Of a DNA stretch of 64,000 bases, positions 45,218 through 53,250 are shown one piece after another. Below the pieces are notes generated by a model, which saw nothing but the letters and a program-made list of their open reading frames with translations, searched no databases and was not told where the DNA came from. This DNA comes from Oceanobacillus neutriphilus (GTDB taxonomy: Bacteria > Bacillota > Bacilli > Bacillales > Amphibacillaceae), in assembly GCF_014645515.1 (NCBI RefSeq), contig NZ_BMLW01000003.1, positions 248,001 to 312,000 of the forward strand. Direction: 5' to 3'. A program made the translations under genes and the position numbers. The stretch's first letter is position 1. Every line of letters starts with the position of its first letter.

Positions 45218-46315
45218 TTAACGTATACGCTGCTCATTGTCTTTATCAAAGAAATGGATCTTATTCATATCGAAGGAAAGCTCTAATTCGTCCCCGCCCT
45301 GTACATCTGTACGGGAATCAACACGTGCAACAAATTCCTGACCATCGATACTGGAATAAAGAATAGATTCAGCTCCCATTAATTCAGCAACCTCAATTTT
45401 TGCTGTTATTTTTGATTCAGGAGACGCTTCCAAGAAAACCAGCTCATCATGGATATCCTCAGGACGAACACCAATAATCAGCTCTTTTCCTTCATACCCC
45501 TGATCACGCAGAGGTACCAGCTTCGCTTCTGGAACTAAGAAAGTGCTGCCGCCAACTTTGAATTTGTTACCCTCCAGTGTTCCGGTAAAGAAGTTCATAG
45601 ATGGGGAGCCGATAAATCCGCCCACAAAAATGTTTTCCGGTAAATCATACACATCCTTTGGAGCTCCAAGCTGCTGAATAACACCATCCTTCATAACAAC
45701 CAGCCTTGTTGCCATTGTCATTGCTTCTGTCTGGTCATGGGTTACGTAAATGGTAGTTGTCTGCAGACGCTGATGAAGCTTTTGGATTTCTGCACGCATT
45801 TGCACACGTAACTTTGCATCCAAGTTGGATAGAGGCTCATCCATCAGGAATACCTTTGCATCACGGACAATCGCACGCCCTAATGCAACACGCTGTCTTT
45901 GCCCGCCCGATAATGCTTTCGGCTTTCTATCTAAGTATGCTTCCAAACCTAAAATTTTAGCAGCTTGATCAACACGCTGTTTAATTTCTTCTTTTTTGAA
46001 TTTACGAAGCTTAAGCCCAAATGCCATATTATCATACACATTCATATGCGGATATAGAGCATAGTTTTGGAATACCATAGCGATATCACGATCTTTTGGT
46101 GCGACATCATTCATTAACTTTTCATCAATATACAATTCACCTTCAGATATCTCTTCCAGGCCGGCAATCATACGAAGGGTTGTTGATTTCCCGCAGCCGG
46201 ATGGACCGACAAATACAATAAATTCCTTATCCTGAATATGTAGGTTGAAATCCTCTACCGCCAATACATCTTTATCATATTTCTTCTGAATATGCTCTAA
46301 TTTTAATTCTGCCAT
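45218..46315 (-). CDS. msmX: Multi-sugar ABC importer ATPase MsmX
   Basis: A shared ATP-binding subunit that powers several sugar ABC importers in Bacilli. At 365 residues it equals B. subtilis MsmX and is very similar along its length. Walker A GPSGCGKST (about 38-46), signature LSGGQRQR (about 134), Walker B LMDEPLSNLDAKLR (about 155-168), and the C-terminal regulatory beta domain typical of MalK/UgpC. It has no permease genes nearby, as expected. AAGGAGATG precedes the ATG, and a cre site lies upstream. Confidence 0.95.
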   Translation of the reverse strand: MAELKLEHIQKKYDKDVLAVEDFNLHIQDKEFIVFVGPSGCGKSTTLRMIAGLEEISEGELYIDEKLMNDVAPKDRDIAMVFQNYALYPHMNVYDNMAFGLKLRKFKKEEIKQRVDQAAKILGLEAYLDRKPKALSGGQRQRVALGRAIVRDAKVFLMDEPLSNLDAKLRVQMRAEIQKLHQRLQTTTIYVTHDQTEAMTMATRLVVMKDGVIQQLGAPKDVYDLPENIFVGGFIGSPSMNFFTGTLEGNKFKVGGSTFLVPEAKLVPLRDQGYEGKELIIGVRPEDIHDELVFLEASPESKITAKIEVAELMGAESILYSSIDGQEFVARVDSRTDVQGGDELELSFDMNKIHFFDKDNEQRIR

Positions 46316-46358
46316 ATTTACATCTCCTTCAATTGTTTAAATTTCAAAAGCTCCTATT

Positions 46359-46372
46359 TGAAAGCGTTTTAA
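46359..46372 (-). promoter_or_regulatory. Cre (CcpA) site of msmX
   Basis: TGAAAGCGTTTTAA fits the cre consensus TGWAANCGNTNWCA at all but the penultimate base. It lies 44 bases upstream of the msmX start, where it could act on the promoter. MsmX genes are CcpA-controlled in B. subtilis. Confidence 0.65.
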
Positions 46373-46431
46373 CATCTGCTTTCATCTTACTGGAAAAGCT
46401 GTAAAAACAATATGGAAATGTTGCACAAAAA

Positions 46432-47331
46432 TTATGAGTGGAAATTGTGCATGTTTGCCAGAATGGCTAAATAGACGGTAAAAGCCTTATCAAATTGTTT
46501 GATATCAATGCCTGTACTTTCGTGAAACTTATCGAGCCGATACTGTAAGCTGTTTCTGTGAATGTATAATTTTTTTGCGGTTTCTGAGACATTTAAATTA
46601 CATTCAATAAACATCTGAATGGTATCTAATGCTTCCTGATCTGTTGTAAACTCCTTTAAAATCCATTGGCTCAGCTGCTGCTGTTCTTTGGAGGAGAGGG
46701 TTTCAATAAGAAAAGAAGGATATACTTGGGTATAATCAATTACAGCAGTATCCATTTTGCGAAAACTCATCTCTGCCATCTGTGTGATTTGTTGGATATA
46801 GTCTTCTAAATCACCATCATTTTCCAAGTAAGGACCGATAAAGAAAGTAGCCTTTACATATAATTCACTCATTAATGTGTCCGCAAGATGATGATAAGCT
46901 AAATCTTCTTCTAAATAATTCTCGCGGTCTTCAATAATAAAGCCTTTATTTCCATTATTCCAAATAATGGATAAGTCTCCATGAAAAAATTCTTGCAGAA
47001 TTTGTTTAAATGTTTCCAAATCAACCTGTCCTTTTTCAATTTGAAAGAAAATAAAACGATAACGTCCTTCTTTTCCAAGGTTTTGGTTATTCTTTTCCTG
47101 AATACGAATTTCCCATTCCTTTTCCTTGGATGTTTGGACTGGTAATTGAATTTGATACGCGGGGAGAAAGGTACCTAGTAGCATCTTGTCGCGTTCAGTC
47201 AACTCTTTATTATCAATACCGATAATCGTATTTTCAAATTGATACCATCGATAATCAGGATTAATCTCTTTGCGGCTTTTAGGCAATTTTATTAGGCTTG
47301 GGTAGAGTCTTTTTAATCGTTGTAAATTCAA
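46432..47331 (-). CDS. PucR/CdaR-type HTH regulator (YxkF-like)
   Basis: A 299-residue putative transcription factor. The C-terminal 60 residues are an HTH_30 domain: LNVSETAKKLYIHRNSLQYRL (about 249-269) then a short helix bundle. The N-terminal 230 residues are a non-enzymatic sensor-like region without known motif. In B. subtilis the homologous yxkF also lies beside msmX, which supports the name. Start is TTG 47331, 8 bases after AAAGGAG. Upstream, a repeat element begins 52 bases away. Target genes unknown. Confidence 0.78.
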   Translation of the reverse strand: MNLQRLKRLYPSLIKLPKSRKEINPDYRWYQFENTIIGIDNKELTERDKMLLGTFLPAYQIQLPVQTSKEKEWEIRIQEKNNQNLGKEGRYRFIFFQIEKGQVDLETFKQILQEFFHGDLSIIWNNGNKGFIIEDRENYLEEDLAYHHLADTLMSELYVKATFFIGPYLENDGDLEDYIQQITQMAEMSFRKMDTAVIDYTQVYPSFLIETLSSKEQQQLSQWILKEFTTDQEALDTIQMFIECNLNVSETAKKLYIHRNSLQYRLDKFHESTGIDIKQFDKAFTVYLAILANMHNFHS

Positions 47332-47378
47332 TCTTATTACTCCTTTTTTATTTATGTATGCAGAAAAAACTTATATAT

Positions 47379-47383
47379 AAATA
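47379..47383. repeat. Target-site duplication of copy C
   Basis: AAATA directly before the left terminal repeat. The matching AAATA is at 48115-48119. Confidence 0.75.
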
Positions 47384-48114
47384 ACTCAACTTTCGCACTT
47401 TAAAAAGTAACTTCCTATCCATAGGAACAAGGGGTTGATCATTTCTTCCATCTAACTCTTGACAAAGCATAAACTCTATCGAGAAAGAAGGTAACGTGTG
47501 AGGCGACCGCTGCGGCGGACCGTTTTGCTTTCCTAGGGGCACGCTCTTCAGCTAACTTTTGCCAAGAAGTTCGCTTGGCAAAAGTGGATCTTCAGATGGT
47601 GCTGATCCCTCAGGAGTCAAAACAGTCCACCTCCGCTAGCAGGATGTTCTATACTGGAATAACTGAACAAATAAAAGGCAAATCTGACAGAACTAATTTT
47701 CGTGTTGCATGGTAAACATGTTCAGCAATCCTTTTTTTAGCACATGAAAGCTATTCTCGATATGAATTATTTATGCTGTCATGATTTGAACTGCTAAAAA
47801 CGATGATTTCATCTAACTTCATCAGGATATTACTTCTTCCATGCGCTGTAGAATCCTATTAGAGCGCAGGCCATCCACGGAGACTGAGTGGTTTGCAGGC
47901 TAAGATCGCAGTGTCCTGGGGTTGCGATTACTCGCCCCACCTGAAACATTTGTACGTCGGAAAGCGGAATGGTTGGCCGGAGCGGAAGCTATACACAATA
48001 ACCTGTTCAAAAAATAAAAAGATGAGTTAACTAAAAGCAACTGGGATAATTGAGACCATGTACGTCCTGGAACAGCAAGGTTAGTATGTTTATTCTCAGG
48101 TGCGAAAGTTGAGT
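47384..48114 (+). mobile_element. Complete TIR element, copy C (731 bp)
   Basis: Begins ACTCAACTTTCGCACTT and ends AGGTGCGAAAGTTGAGT at 48114, with flanking AAATA duplications. Sequence and order match copy B. The hairpin TTTTGCCAAG/CTTGGCAAAA (47564-47583 region) keeps both arms while the loop changes. About 100 bases are missing relative to copy B, including its second hairpin (30205-30250). No transposase ORF. It separates the YxkF-like gene from yheA. Confidence 0.85.
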
Positions 48115-48281
48115 AAATAATAATTAATACAGAGTTTTTTTCTTGAAAATATAAATCCTCTTCTTTATTATACATCAAATTTATCTATGGAAATTTTTCA
48201 TTGCATCAAATAGATATGGCTATACATACGTTAACAGCTTTGTTATAGTAGCAAGAGACGATGAAGGAGGAATTATATTTT

Positions 48282-48629
48282 ATGGCAAATTTACAAGAGC
48301 AAGCAAATCAATTAGAACAAGCACTTCGTGAAAGCGCAGAATTCCAGGATTTAAAACAGGCTTATGATGCAGTAATGTCTGACCCTGCCGCAAAGCAAAT
48401 GTTTGAAAACTTCCGTGAAACACAACTCAACTTACAAGAAAAACACATGCAAGGCTTAGATATTTCCGAAGAAGAAATTGAAAAAGCAAGACAGATTGTT
48501 GAAACTGTACAACAGCATGAAGCAATCTCGAAATTAATGGAAGAAGAGCAAAAGCTAAACAACGTGATTAACGAAATTTCTCAAATTATCACAAAGCCAT
48601 TAGAGGAACTCTACGGTGCTGCTGAATAA
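48282..48629 (+). CDS. yheA: YlbF/YmcA-superfamily protein YheA
   Basis: A 115-residue all-helical protein of the UPF0342/YheA family, related to the YlbF and YmcA RNase Y-linked proteins of Bacilli. Pattern: MANLQEQANQLEQALRES, then MSDPAAKQMFENFRETQ and a Glu/Gln-rich coiled coil. Biochemical role unknown. ATG 48282 follows AAGGAGGA by 12 bases. Strong terminator downstream. Confidence 0.88.
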   Translation: MANLQEQANQLEQALRESAEFQDLKQAYDAVMSDPAAKQMFENFRETQLNLQEKHMQGLDISEEEIEKARQIVETVQQHEAISKLMEEEQKLNNVINEISQIITKPLEELYGAAE

Positions 48630-48642
48630 ACAATTTTGATCA

Positions 48643-48685
48643 ATACCCCGCTGCTACATTCTTTGTAGCAGCGGGGTATTTTTTA
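48643..48685. terminator. Bidirectional terminator after yheA
   Basis: ATACCCCGCTGCTACA pairs with TGTAGCAGCGGGGTAT around a 5-base loop, followed by TTTTTT. Confidence 0.95.
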
Positions 48686-48868
48686 ACGATGGAAGAGGAC
48701 CAGTTTAGCGCTTGGACTGACACAACGGTGTGTATGTTCGGAATACCCTTCATTCTCAAGCCTACCTTTACCCATTTCTTTGGCATTTAAATCATCTGAG
48801 GCTTCAAAATGCTCGTCAAGCAGCTTTTCTCCTGTTTTTGAAAATACCGTTAAGTAATATGTTGCCAT
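48683..48868 (-). CDS. Small conserved protein (YhzC-like)
   Basis: A 61-residue soluble protein with TYYLTVFSKTGEKLLDEHFE at the start and CVSPSAKLVLFHR at the end, a pattern I associate with small Bacillus proteins of the YhzC type (from memory). GGGGGT precedes the ATG at usual spacing. Convergent with yheA across a shared terminator. Function unknown. Confidence 0.6.
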   Translation of the reverse strand: MATYYLTVFSKTGEKLLDEHFEASDDLNAKEMGKGRLENEGYSEHTHRCVSPSAKLVLFHR

Positions 48869-49084
48869 GATAAAACCCCCAATGAATGAAATCGCTTTAT
48901 TTATAAATTGTAAATCAAAATGAGTAAATATTGCAATGAATAACTATTCATTTTTGAAGAATAAAGTTTTGGAAACAACTGTCTGGTGAGAACTGATAAG
49001 GTAATTGATGAAATATAATAAAATGAAACAATTTTATGTTTTATACGTATTACAAATGGAATAAATACAACCTTGAAATAAAAA

Positions 49085-49122
49085 TGAACCTTTTCAACAG
49101 TTCAACTGTATAAGTTAGTAAA
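49085..49122 (+). promoter_or_regulatory. ECF-type promoter of ABC exporter
   Basis: TGAACCTTTT, five variable bases, then GTTCAACTGTATAAGTTAGT. The same 38-base block, differing only in the five central bases, occurs inverted at 52475-52512 in front of the sigma factor operon. GAACC-type -35 and a TGTATAA -10 suit an ECF sigma factor. Confidence 0.75.
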
Positions 49123-49139
49123 GGGAAGGGAGAGAAATT

Positions 49140-50036
49140 ATGCTGAAATTATCAAATGTAACGAAGCGGTTTGGAAATCATACCGCTGTGAACGATTTAT
49201 CCCTTGAGATACCAGAAAGTGAGATGTTTGGTTTCTTAGGAGGAAATGGAGCTGGTAAAACAACGACCTTCCGGATGATCCTCGGATTGCTTGATAAAAC
49301 GTCAGGAGATATCACCTGGCAGGGCAAACCCATTTCTTATAATGAGAGTCATTTAATTGGTTATTTGCCGGAAGAAAGAGGTTTGTACCCAAAATTAACT
49401 GTAAAAGAACAAATTATTTATCTAGGCCGGCTGCGGGGAATGAAAAAACAGGACATTCTCAAAAAACTGGATGAATGGCTGGAAAGGTTTAAAGTGCCTG
49501 AGTACTTAGATAAAAAAGTACAGGAATTATCGAAAGGGAACCAGCAGAAAATACAGTTTATCTCTGCAGTGATTCATGAACCAGAATTATTAATATTAGA
49601 TGAACCTTTTTCCGGGCTTGATCCAGTTAATGTGGAGATGCTAAAGGGTGCTGTTAAGGATTTAAAAAATCAAGGAACATCTATTGTATTTTCCTCTCAC
49701 CAGATGGAGCATGTGGAGGAGATGTGTCAGCATATCTGTATTCTGCAAAAAGGGGCTCCTATTGTGCATGGCTCATTAAGGGATATTAAACACAGCTTTG
49801 GAAAGAAAAATCTCGATATCCGCGCTGATTTTTCAACGGAGTATTTAAAGGAGTTTCGGGGCGTAGCTTCTTATAAAGAATTGCCGGATGGATGTACGCT
49901 GCAGATTGAGAATGAACAGGCGGCTCAGGATATCTTTTCAAGTTTGCATGAGAAAGGTTTTGTCCGGAAATTCGAAATAGAAGAGCCATCTTTAAACGAT
50001 ATTTTTATTGCAAAGGTAGGTGCTTCTTATGAATAA
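49140..50036 (+). CDS. ABC exporter ATPase (YhaQ/NatA-like)
   Basis: A 298-residue nucleotide-binding subunit, equal in length to B. subtilis YhaQ. Walker A GGNGAGKTT (about 35-43), signature LSKGNQQK (about 135), Walker B LILDEPFSGLDP (about 156-167), H-loop SSHQ (about 192). The C-terminal 80 residues are the NatA-type tail. It works with the overlapping permease. GGGAGAG lies just before the ATG, and an ECF-type promoter is 20 bases further up. Confidence 0.9.
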   Translation: MLKLSNVTKRFGNHTAVNDLSLEIPESEMFGFLGGNGAGKTTTFRMILGLLDKTSGDITWQGKPISYNESHLIGYLPEERGLYPKLTVKEQIIYLGRLRGMKKQDILKKLDEWLERFKVPEYLDKKVQELSKGNQQKIQFISAVIHEPELLILDEPFSGLDPVNVEMLKGAVKDLKNQGTSIVFSSHQMEHVEEMCQHICILQKGAPIVHGSLRDIKHSFGKKNLDIRADFSTEYLKEFRGVASYKELPDGCTLQIENEQAAQDIFSSLHEKGFVRKFEIEEPSLNDIFIAKVGASYE

Positions 50037-51282
50037 GTTTTGGACGATTGTCGGGCACACATATTTTTCCAGAGTTAAAACGAAATCATTTATTATTACA
50101 ACGGCTATTACATTGACAATCATTATTGGTTTTGCAAATTTACCTTCTATTCTTGAAATGCTTTCAAGTGATGACGAATCTGATCAGGTACTCGTAATGG
50201 ATGAATCTGAAATCTACAGTAGTTATTTGCAGGAAGATGAGATAATTGGAGAGACCGGAATTACCTTTGAAAATTTTGAAGGAACAGAGGAAGCTGCCAA
50301 ACAGGCAGTAATAGATGAGAAATACGATGGTTTACTTATTATTACAACGGATGAAAATAGTTTACCTGAAGGAAGTTATTACGCAAACCGTATTTCTGAA
50401 ATGGGAGAACAGGTTGAAATTGAGCAGGCATTGCAGCAGTTGAAAACGATTGTTGGAACACAGGAGGCAGGGATTGATCAGGAAACATTAGCAACTATTT
50501 ATGCTCCTGTGACCTTAGCTACGGAACAGCTGGATGATAGTGCAAGAACAGCTGAAGAAATGAATCAGTCAAGAGGCTTAGTTTACGTAATGCTGTTTGT
50601 TCTATATATGACTGTGTTAGTCTATGGACAGATGATTGCCACAGACGTTGCAACAGAAAAATCTTCCCGTGTGATGGAGATTCTTATCTCCAGTGCTCCT
50701 CCAATTACGCATATGTTTGCAAAAATTATAGGAATTGCTTTCTTAGGATTGACACAAGTTATCATATTGCTTGGCGGAGGTTATTTTGCCATCCAGGCAA
50801 ATCAAGACACAATGTCAGGTGAATTTTTTGAAGTGATGGGACTGACAAATAATGATCCGGTGATTTATATTTACGCAGTTGTCTTTTTCATATTAGGGTA
50901 TCTTCTTTATGCAACATTAGCTGCAATGCTGGGATCATTAGTCAGCCGGATTGAGGATGTTAACCAATTAATTATGCCAATGATTATGTTAATAATTATT
51001 GCATTTATACTAGCGGCAACTGGTCTAAGTATGCCTGAATCGACAATGATTACTGTAACATCCTATATACCGTTCTTTGCGCCGATGATTATGTTTCTTC
51101 GAATCGGCATGCTGAATATCCCGATTTGGGAAATTGCCTTATCCATCGGTATTCTTGTTCTGACCATTGTTGCAATTGGTGCATTGGCAGCACGAGTCTA
51201 TAAAGGCGGCGTATTGATGTATGGAAAATCCGGATCATTAAAGGATTTAAAACGTGCGATAAACTTATCGAAAAAAGAATAG
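50029..51282 (+). CDS. ABC exporter permease (YhaP/NatB-like)
   Basis: A 417-residue ABC-2 type permease: one N-terminal membrane segment, a large outside domain (about 45-185), and five more segments from about 190 to the end. ATEKSSRVMEILISSAPP is the conserved cytosolic coupling stretch of NatB proteins. NatAB-type exporters extrude Na+ or peptides; the substrate here is unknown. ATG 50029 overlaps the ATPase gene by 8 bases. Confidence 0.87.
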   Translation: MNKFWTIVGHTYFSRVKTKSFIITTAITLTIIIGFANLPSILEMLSSDDESDQVLVMDESEIYSSYLQEDEIIGETGITFENFEGTEEAAKQAVIDEKYDGLLIITTDENSLPEGSYYANRISEMGEQVEIEQALQQLKTIVGTQEAGIDQETLATIYAPVTLATEQLDDSARTAEEMNQSRGLVYVMLFVLYMTVLVYGQMIATDVATEKSSRVMEILISSAPPITHMFAKIIGIAFLGLTQVIILLGGGYFAIQANQDTMSGEFFEVMGLTNNDPVIYIYAVVFFILGYLLYATLAAMLGSLVSRIEDVNQLIMPMIMLIIIAFILAATGLSMPESTMITVTSYIPFFAPMIMFLRIGMLNIPIWEIALSIGILVLTIVAIGALAARVYKGGVLMYGKSGSLKDLKRAINLSKKE

Positions 51283-51286
51283 ATGC

Positions 51287-51317
51287 AAAAAGCCTCCAGG
51301 GAATATGGAGGCTTTTC
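51287..51317. terminator. Bidirectional terminator
   Basis: AAAAAGCCTCCA pairs with TGGAGGCTTTT around a 7-base loop, between convergent operons. Confidence 0.92.
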
Positions 51318-51334
51318 ATTTGAGGCTGCTAAAG

Positions 51335-51571
51335 TCAAATAAAGAAAATCGGTGCAAAAAATAAAGCCAGTACAAAAATTAATGGGTAGAAAGCAAGACG
51401 AGTAATGGAATTCCCGCTTATACGGAATATTTCCAGCGGATCCCGGGCAGGGCTGTAAATCCAGTTTGCCAGTCGTTCCAGCTTACTGCTTTTCATCGGA
51501 ATTTCCGGTACTTCCACCTGAAACTCATCCAGTCTGTTCTGAAGCTGATCTGGAATATCTCTTTTACTCAT
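51335..51571 (-). CDS. Small membrane protein, putative anti-sigma factor
   Basis: 78 residues: a polar cytosolic N-part (about 1-55, DIPDQLQNRLDEFQVEVPEI) and a C-terminal hydrophobic anchor ending FAPIFFI. Its ATG overlaps the sigma gene stop (ATGA), the arrangement of YxlC, which with YxlD restrains SigY in B. subtilis. No sequence similarity could be tested, so the role is inferred from position and topology. Confidence 0.6.
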   Translation of the reverse strand: MSKRDIPDQLQNRLDEFQVEVPEIPMKSSKLERLANWIYSPARDPLEIFRISGNSITRLAFYPLIFVLALFFAPIFFI

Positions 51572-52092
51572 TCGTTACCCTCCAATAATACTTTTAATTT
51601 TTTCAGCGAAGCATGCAGCCGTGATTTTATAGTGCCGATTGGAATTTCAAGAACTTCAGAAATATCCTTTTGTGTAAGGTCATGATAGTAAGTTAAAAGA
51701 ATAACTGCCCGCTGCTCGTCAGGGAGCTGTTGAATGGCAGTCTGAACTGTGATTTTATCTTCGTATGATAAGCTCTGACGCTGATTGCTCACATATAAAA
51801 AAGGCAGTATTTTTCTCATTCTATTGCGTTTTTTAAGACGGTTAATCATCAGCTGGTAGGCTATGCGAAACAGATAAGTTTTGATACTGGACTTTCTCTC
51901 ATCAAAGTTTGCCTGATACTTATGAAATTTGACAAATGTATCCTGAACCAGGTCAAGGCATAGCTGTTCATCCTGACAATACCGGAAAATAAACTGATAA
52001 ATTTGTGTTTTATATGTAACATATAATTCCTCTATCGTATATTCATCCCGATTTTCACTTTCAGCGGATGCGGCCGTCTTATTTGAACTCAT
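51568..52092 (-). CDS. ECF-family RNA polymerase sigma factor
   Basis: A 174-residue sigma factor with regions 2 and 4 only. Region 2: YQFIFRYCQDEQLCLDLVQD, then SIKTYLFRIAYQLMINRL (about 35-90). Region 4: AIQQLPDEQRAVILL, then DISEVLEIPIGTIKSRLH (about 115-160). It lies between two small membrane-protein genes with overlaps at both ends, and the promoter of this operon recurs before the ABC exporter at 49140, so it probably controls both. It resembles the SigY system in layout. Confidence 0.9.
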   Translation of the reverse strand: MSSNKTAASAESENRDEYTIEELYVTYKTQIYQFIFRYCQDEQLCLDLVQDTFVKFHKYQANFDERKSSIKTYLFRIAYQLMINRLKKRNRMRKILPFLYVSNQRQSLSYEDKITVQTAIQQLPDEQRAVILLTYYHDLTQKDISEVLEIPIGTIKSRLHASLKKLKVLLEGNE

Positions 52093-52450
52093 CAGGCCAC
52101 CGCTCTTTTATTCCTCTAAATACAAATGCGATTCTGGTTATGAACCAAATAAATGTTAGTAATGAAAACACAAATGTCTGATGAATAAAAAATTGTATCC
52201 AGTGGCTGTCAATGTTATCACCCCGAAGCAGAAATAACATTAAACCTGCTATACATAAAAATGTATAAACCGCAGCCAGAATGATAGCGTAATCCCATCT
52301 TGTCCAGTGAAAATAAATGTCCGACTTACTAAAATCAATGTCTCCCTTTCTATTCCGGGCGACTTTTTTATTCATTGTTCCAATCATGATTCCAAAAGTG
52401 GTCCCGAGAATTGCTGCTGCAATCATGCCTAATAACCAGCCCAAAGTCAT
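52079..52450 (-). CDS. Three-helix membrane protein in sigma operon
   Basis: A 123-residue protein with three hydrophobic segments (about 3-24, 52-75 and 85-112). First gene of the ECF operon, overlapping the sigma gene by 14 bases. Unrecognised; by position it may be a second regulator of the sigma factor. ATG 52450 is used because AAGGAG lies 10 bases upstream; the ATG at 52471 would begin at about the transcription start of the predicted promoter. Confidence 0.65.
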   Translation of the reverse strand: MTLGWLLGMIAAAILGTTFGIMIGTMNKKVARNRKGDIDFSKSDIYFHWTRWDYAIILAAVYTFLCIAGLMLFLLRGDNIDSHWIQFFIHQTFVFSLLTFIWFITRIAFVFRGIKERWPDEFK

Positions 52451-52474
52451 AAGTAATCGACTCCTTTTCATGCT

Positions 52475-52512
52475 TTTACTAACTTATACAGTTGAACAGG
52501 CAAAAAGGTTCA
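52475..52512 (-). promoter_or_regulatory. ECF-type promoter of sigma operon
   Basis: The inverted copy of the 38-base block at 49085-49122: TGAACCTTTT and GTTCAACTGTATAAGTTAGT are identical, with only the five bases between them changed. It implies autoregulation. Confidence 0.75.
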
Positions 52513-52707
52513 CTTATATTTCAAATTTTTATTTATTCCGCTTCTTTTTTCAGTCTTATTTTAAATGTATTTGCCAAAAAAAGATCTTATCTTATACAAT
52601 TACTACGAAGAGGAATAATATAAACAACGAATATAAGATAATAATGGTTGATCGGGTAATTTAAATTAAGATACAGCATGGGATAGTAAATGTCGGGATT
52701 AACTTTT

Positions 52708-52746
52708 ATGATAAGCAAGTTATTTTTTAAGGTGCGAAAGATGAGT
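52708..52746 (-). mobile_element. Solo terminal fragment of the TIR element
   Basis: 39 bases that equal the reverse complement of the left end of copy B (29577-29615) at all but two positions, ending GGTGCGAAAGATGAGT. The rest of the element is absent. A degraded remnant, or the product of a one-ended event. Confidence 0.75.
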
Positions 52747-52782
52747 CACTATACTCTCAGCCTTTAACTGAACGCTTCTTCG

Positions 52783-52811
52783 TTGACATATATACGGTAG
52801 GGTGGTATTTT
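52783..52811 (+). promoter_or_regulatory. csoR promoter with likely CsoR operator
   Basis: TTGACA (52783-52788), 17 bases, TATTTT (52806-52811). The spacer and -10 contain ATACGGTAGGGTGGTAT, which looks like the TACC/GGTA-type imperfect palindrome bound by CsoR, so the gene is likely autorepressed. Confidence 0.65.
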
Positions 52812-52838
52812 AAAGATGAAGACAAAAGGAGGGATACG

Positions 52839-53138
52839 ATGGATTCCTTACATGAGCATACATTGAAACCAAGAACAGAAACAGAGAAAAAAGCAGTTAC
52901 AAACCGATTAAAAAGAATTGAAGGTCAGGTACGCGGCATTCAAAAAATGATTGATGAAGATAGATACTGTGTGGATATTCTTGTCCAAATCAGTGCCATC
53001 AATTCTGCGCTGAAGCGTGTAGGATTTGAAGTAGCTGAACGTCATGTCAAACACTGCGTGAGTGATGCGGTGAAGTCTGGAGAAGGCGATGAAGCAATTG
53101 AAGAGCTGATGGATGTGCTTCACCAGTTTACAAAATAA
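52839..53138 (+). CDS. csoR: CsoR copper-sensing repressor
   Basis: A 99-residue all-helical repressor of the CsoR/RcnR family. The Cu(I) ligands Cys44, His69 and Cys73 correspond to Cys45, His70 and Cys74 of the B. subtilis protein. RLKRIEGQVRGIQKMI is the family start. Copper binding releases DNA. Unusually, no copZ or copA gene follows; the next genes are yhaO and yhaN. AAAGGAGGG precedes the ATG. Confidence 0.93.
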   Translation: MDSLHEHTLKPRTETEKKAVTNRLKRIEGQVRGIQKMIDEDRYCVDILVQISAINSALKRVGFEVAERHVKHCVSDAVKSGEGDEAIEELMDVLHQFTK

Positions 53139-53149
53139 AATATGTATTG

Positions 53150-53178
53150 AAAAGTCTGCCCTGGGCAGGCTTTTTTAT
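53150..53178 (+). terminator. Terminator after csoR
   Basis: AAGTCTGCC pairs with GGCAGGCTT, followed by TTTT. Confidence 0.85.
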
Positions 53179-53250
53179 TTGATGGTAGAACGTGCATTCT
53201 ATTATTAGCTCTGTTAAAATAAGGTTATCATTAAACTGGGAGTGGAGATT

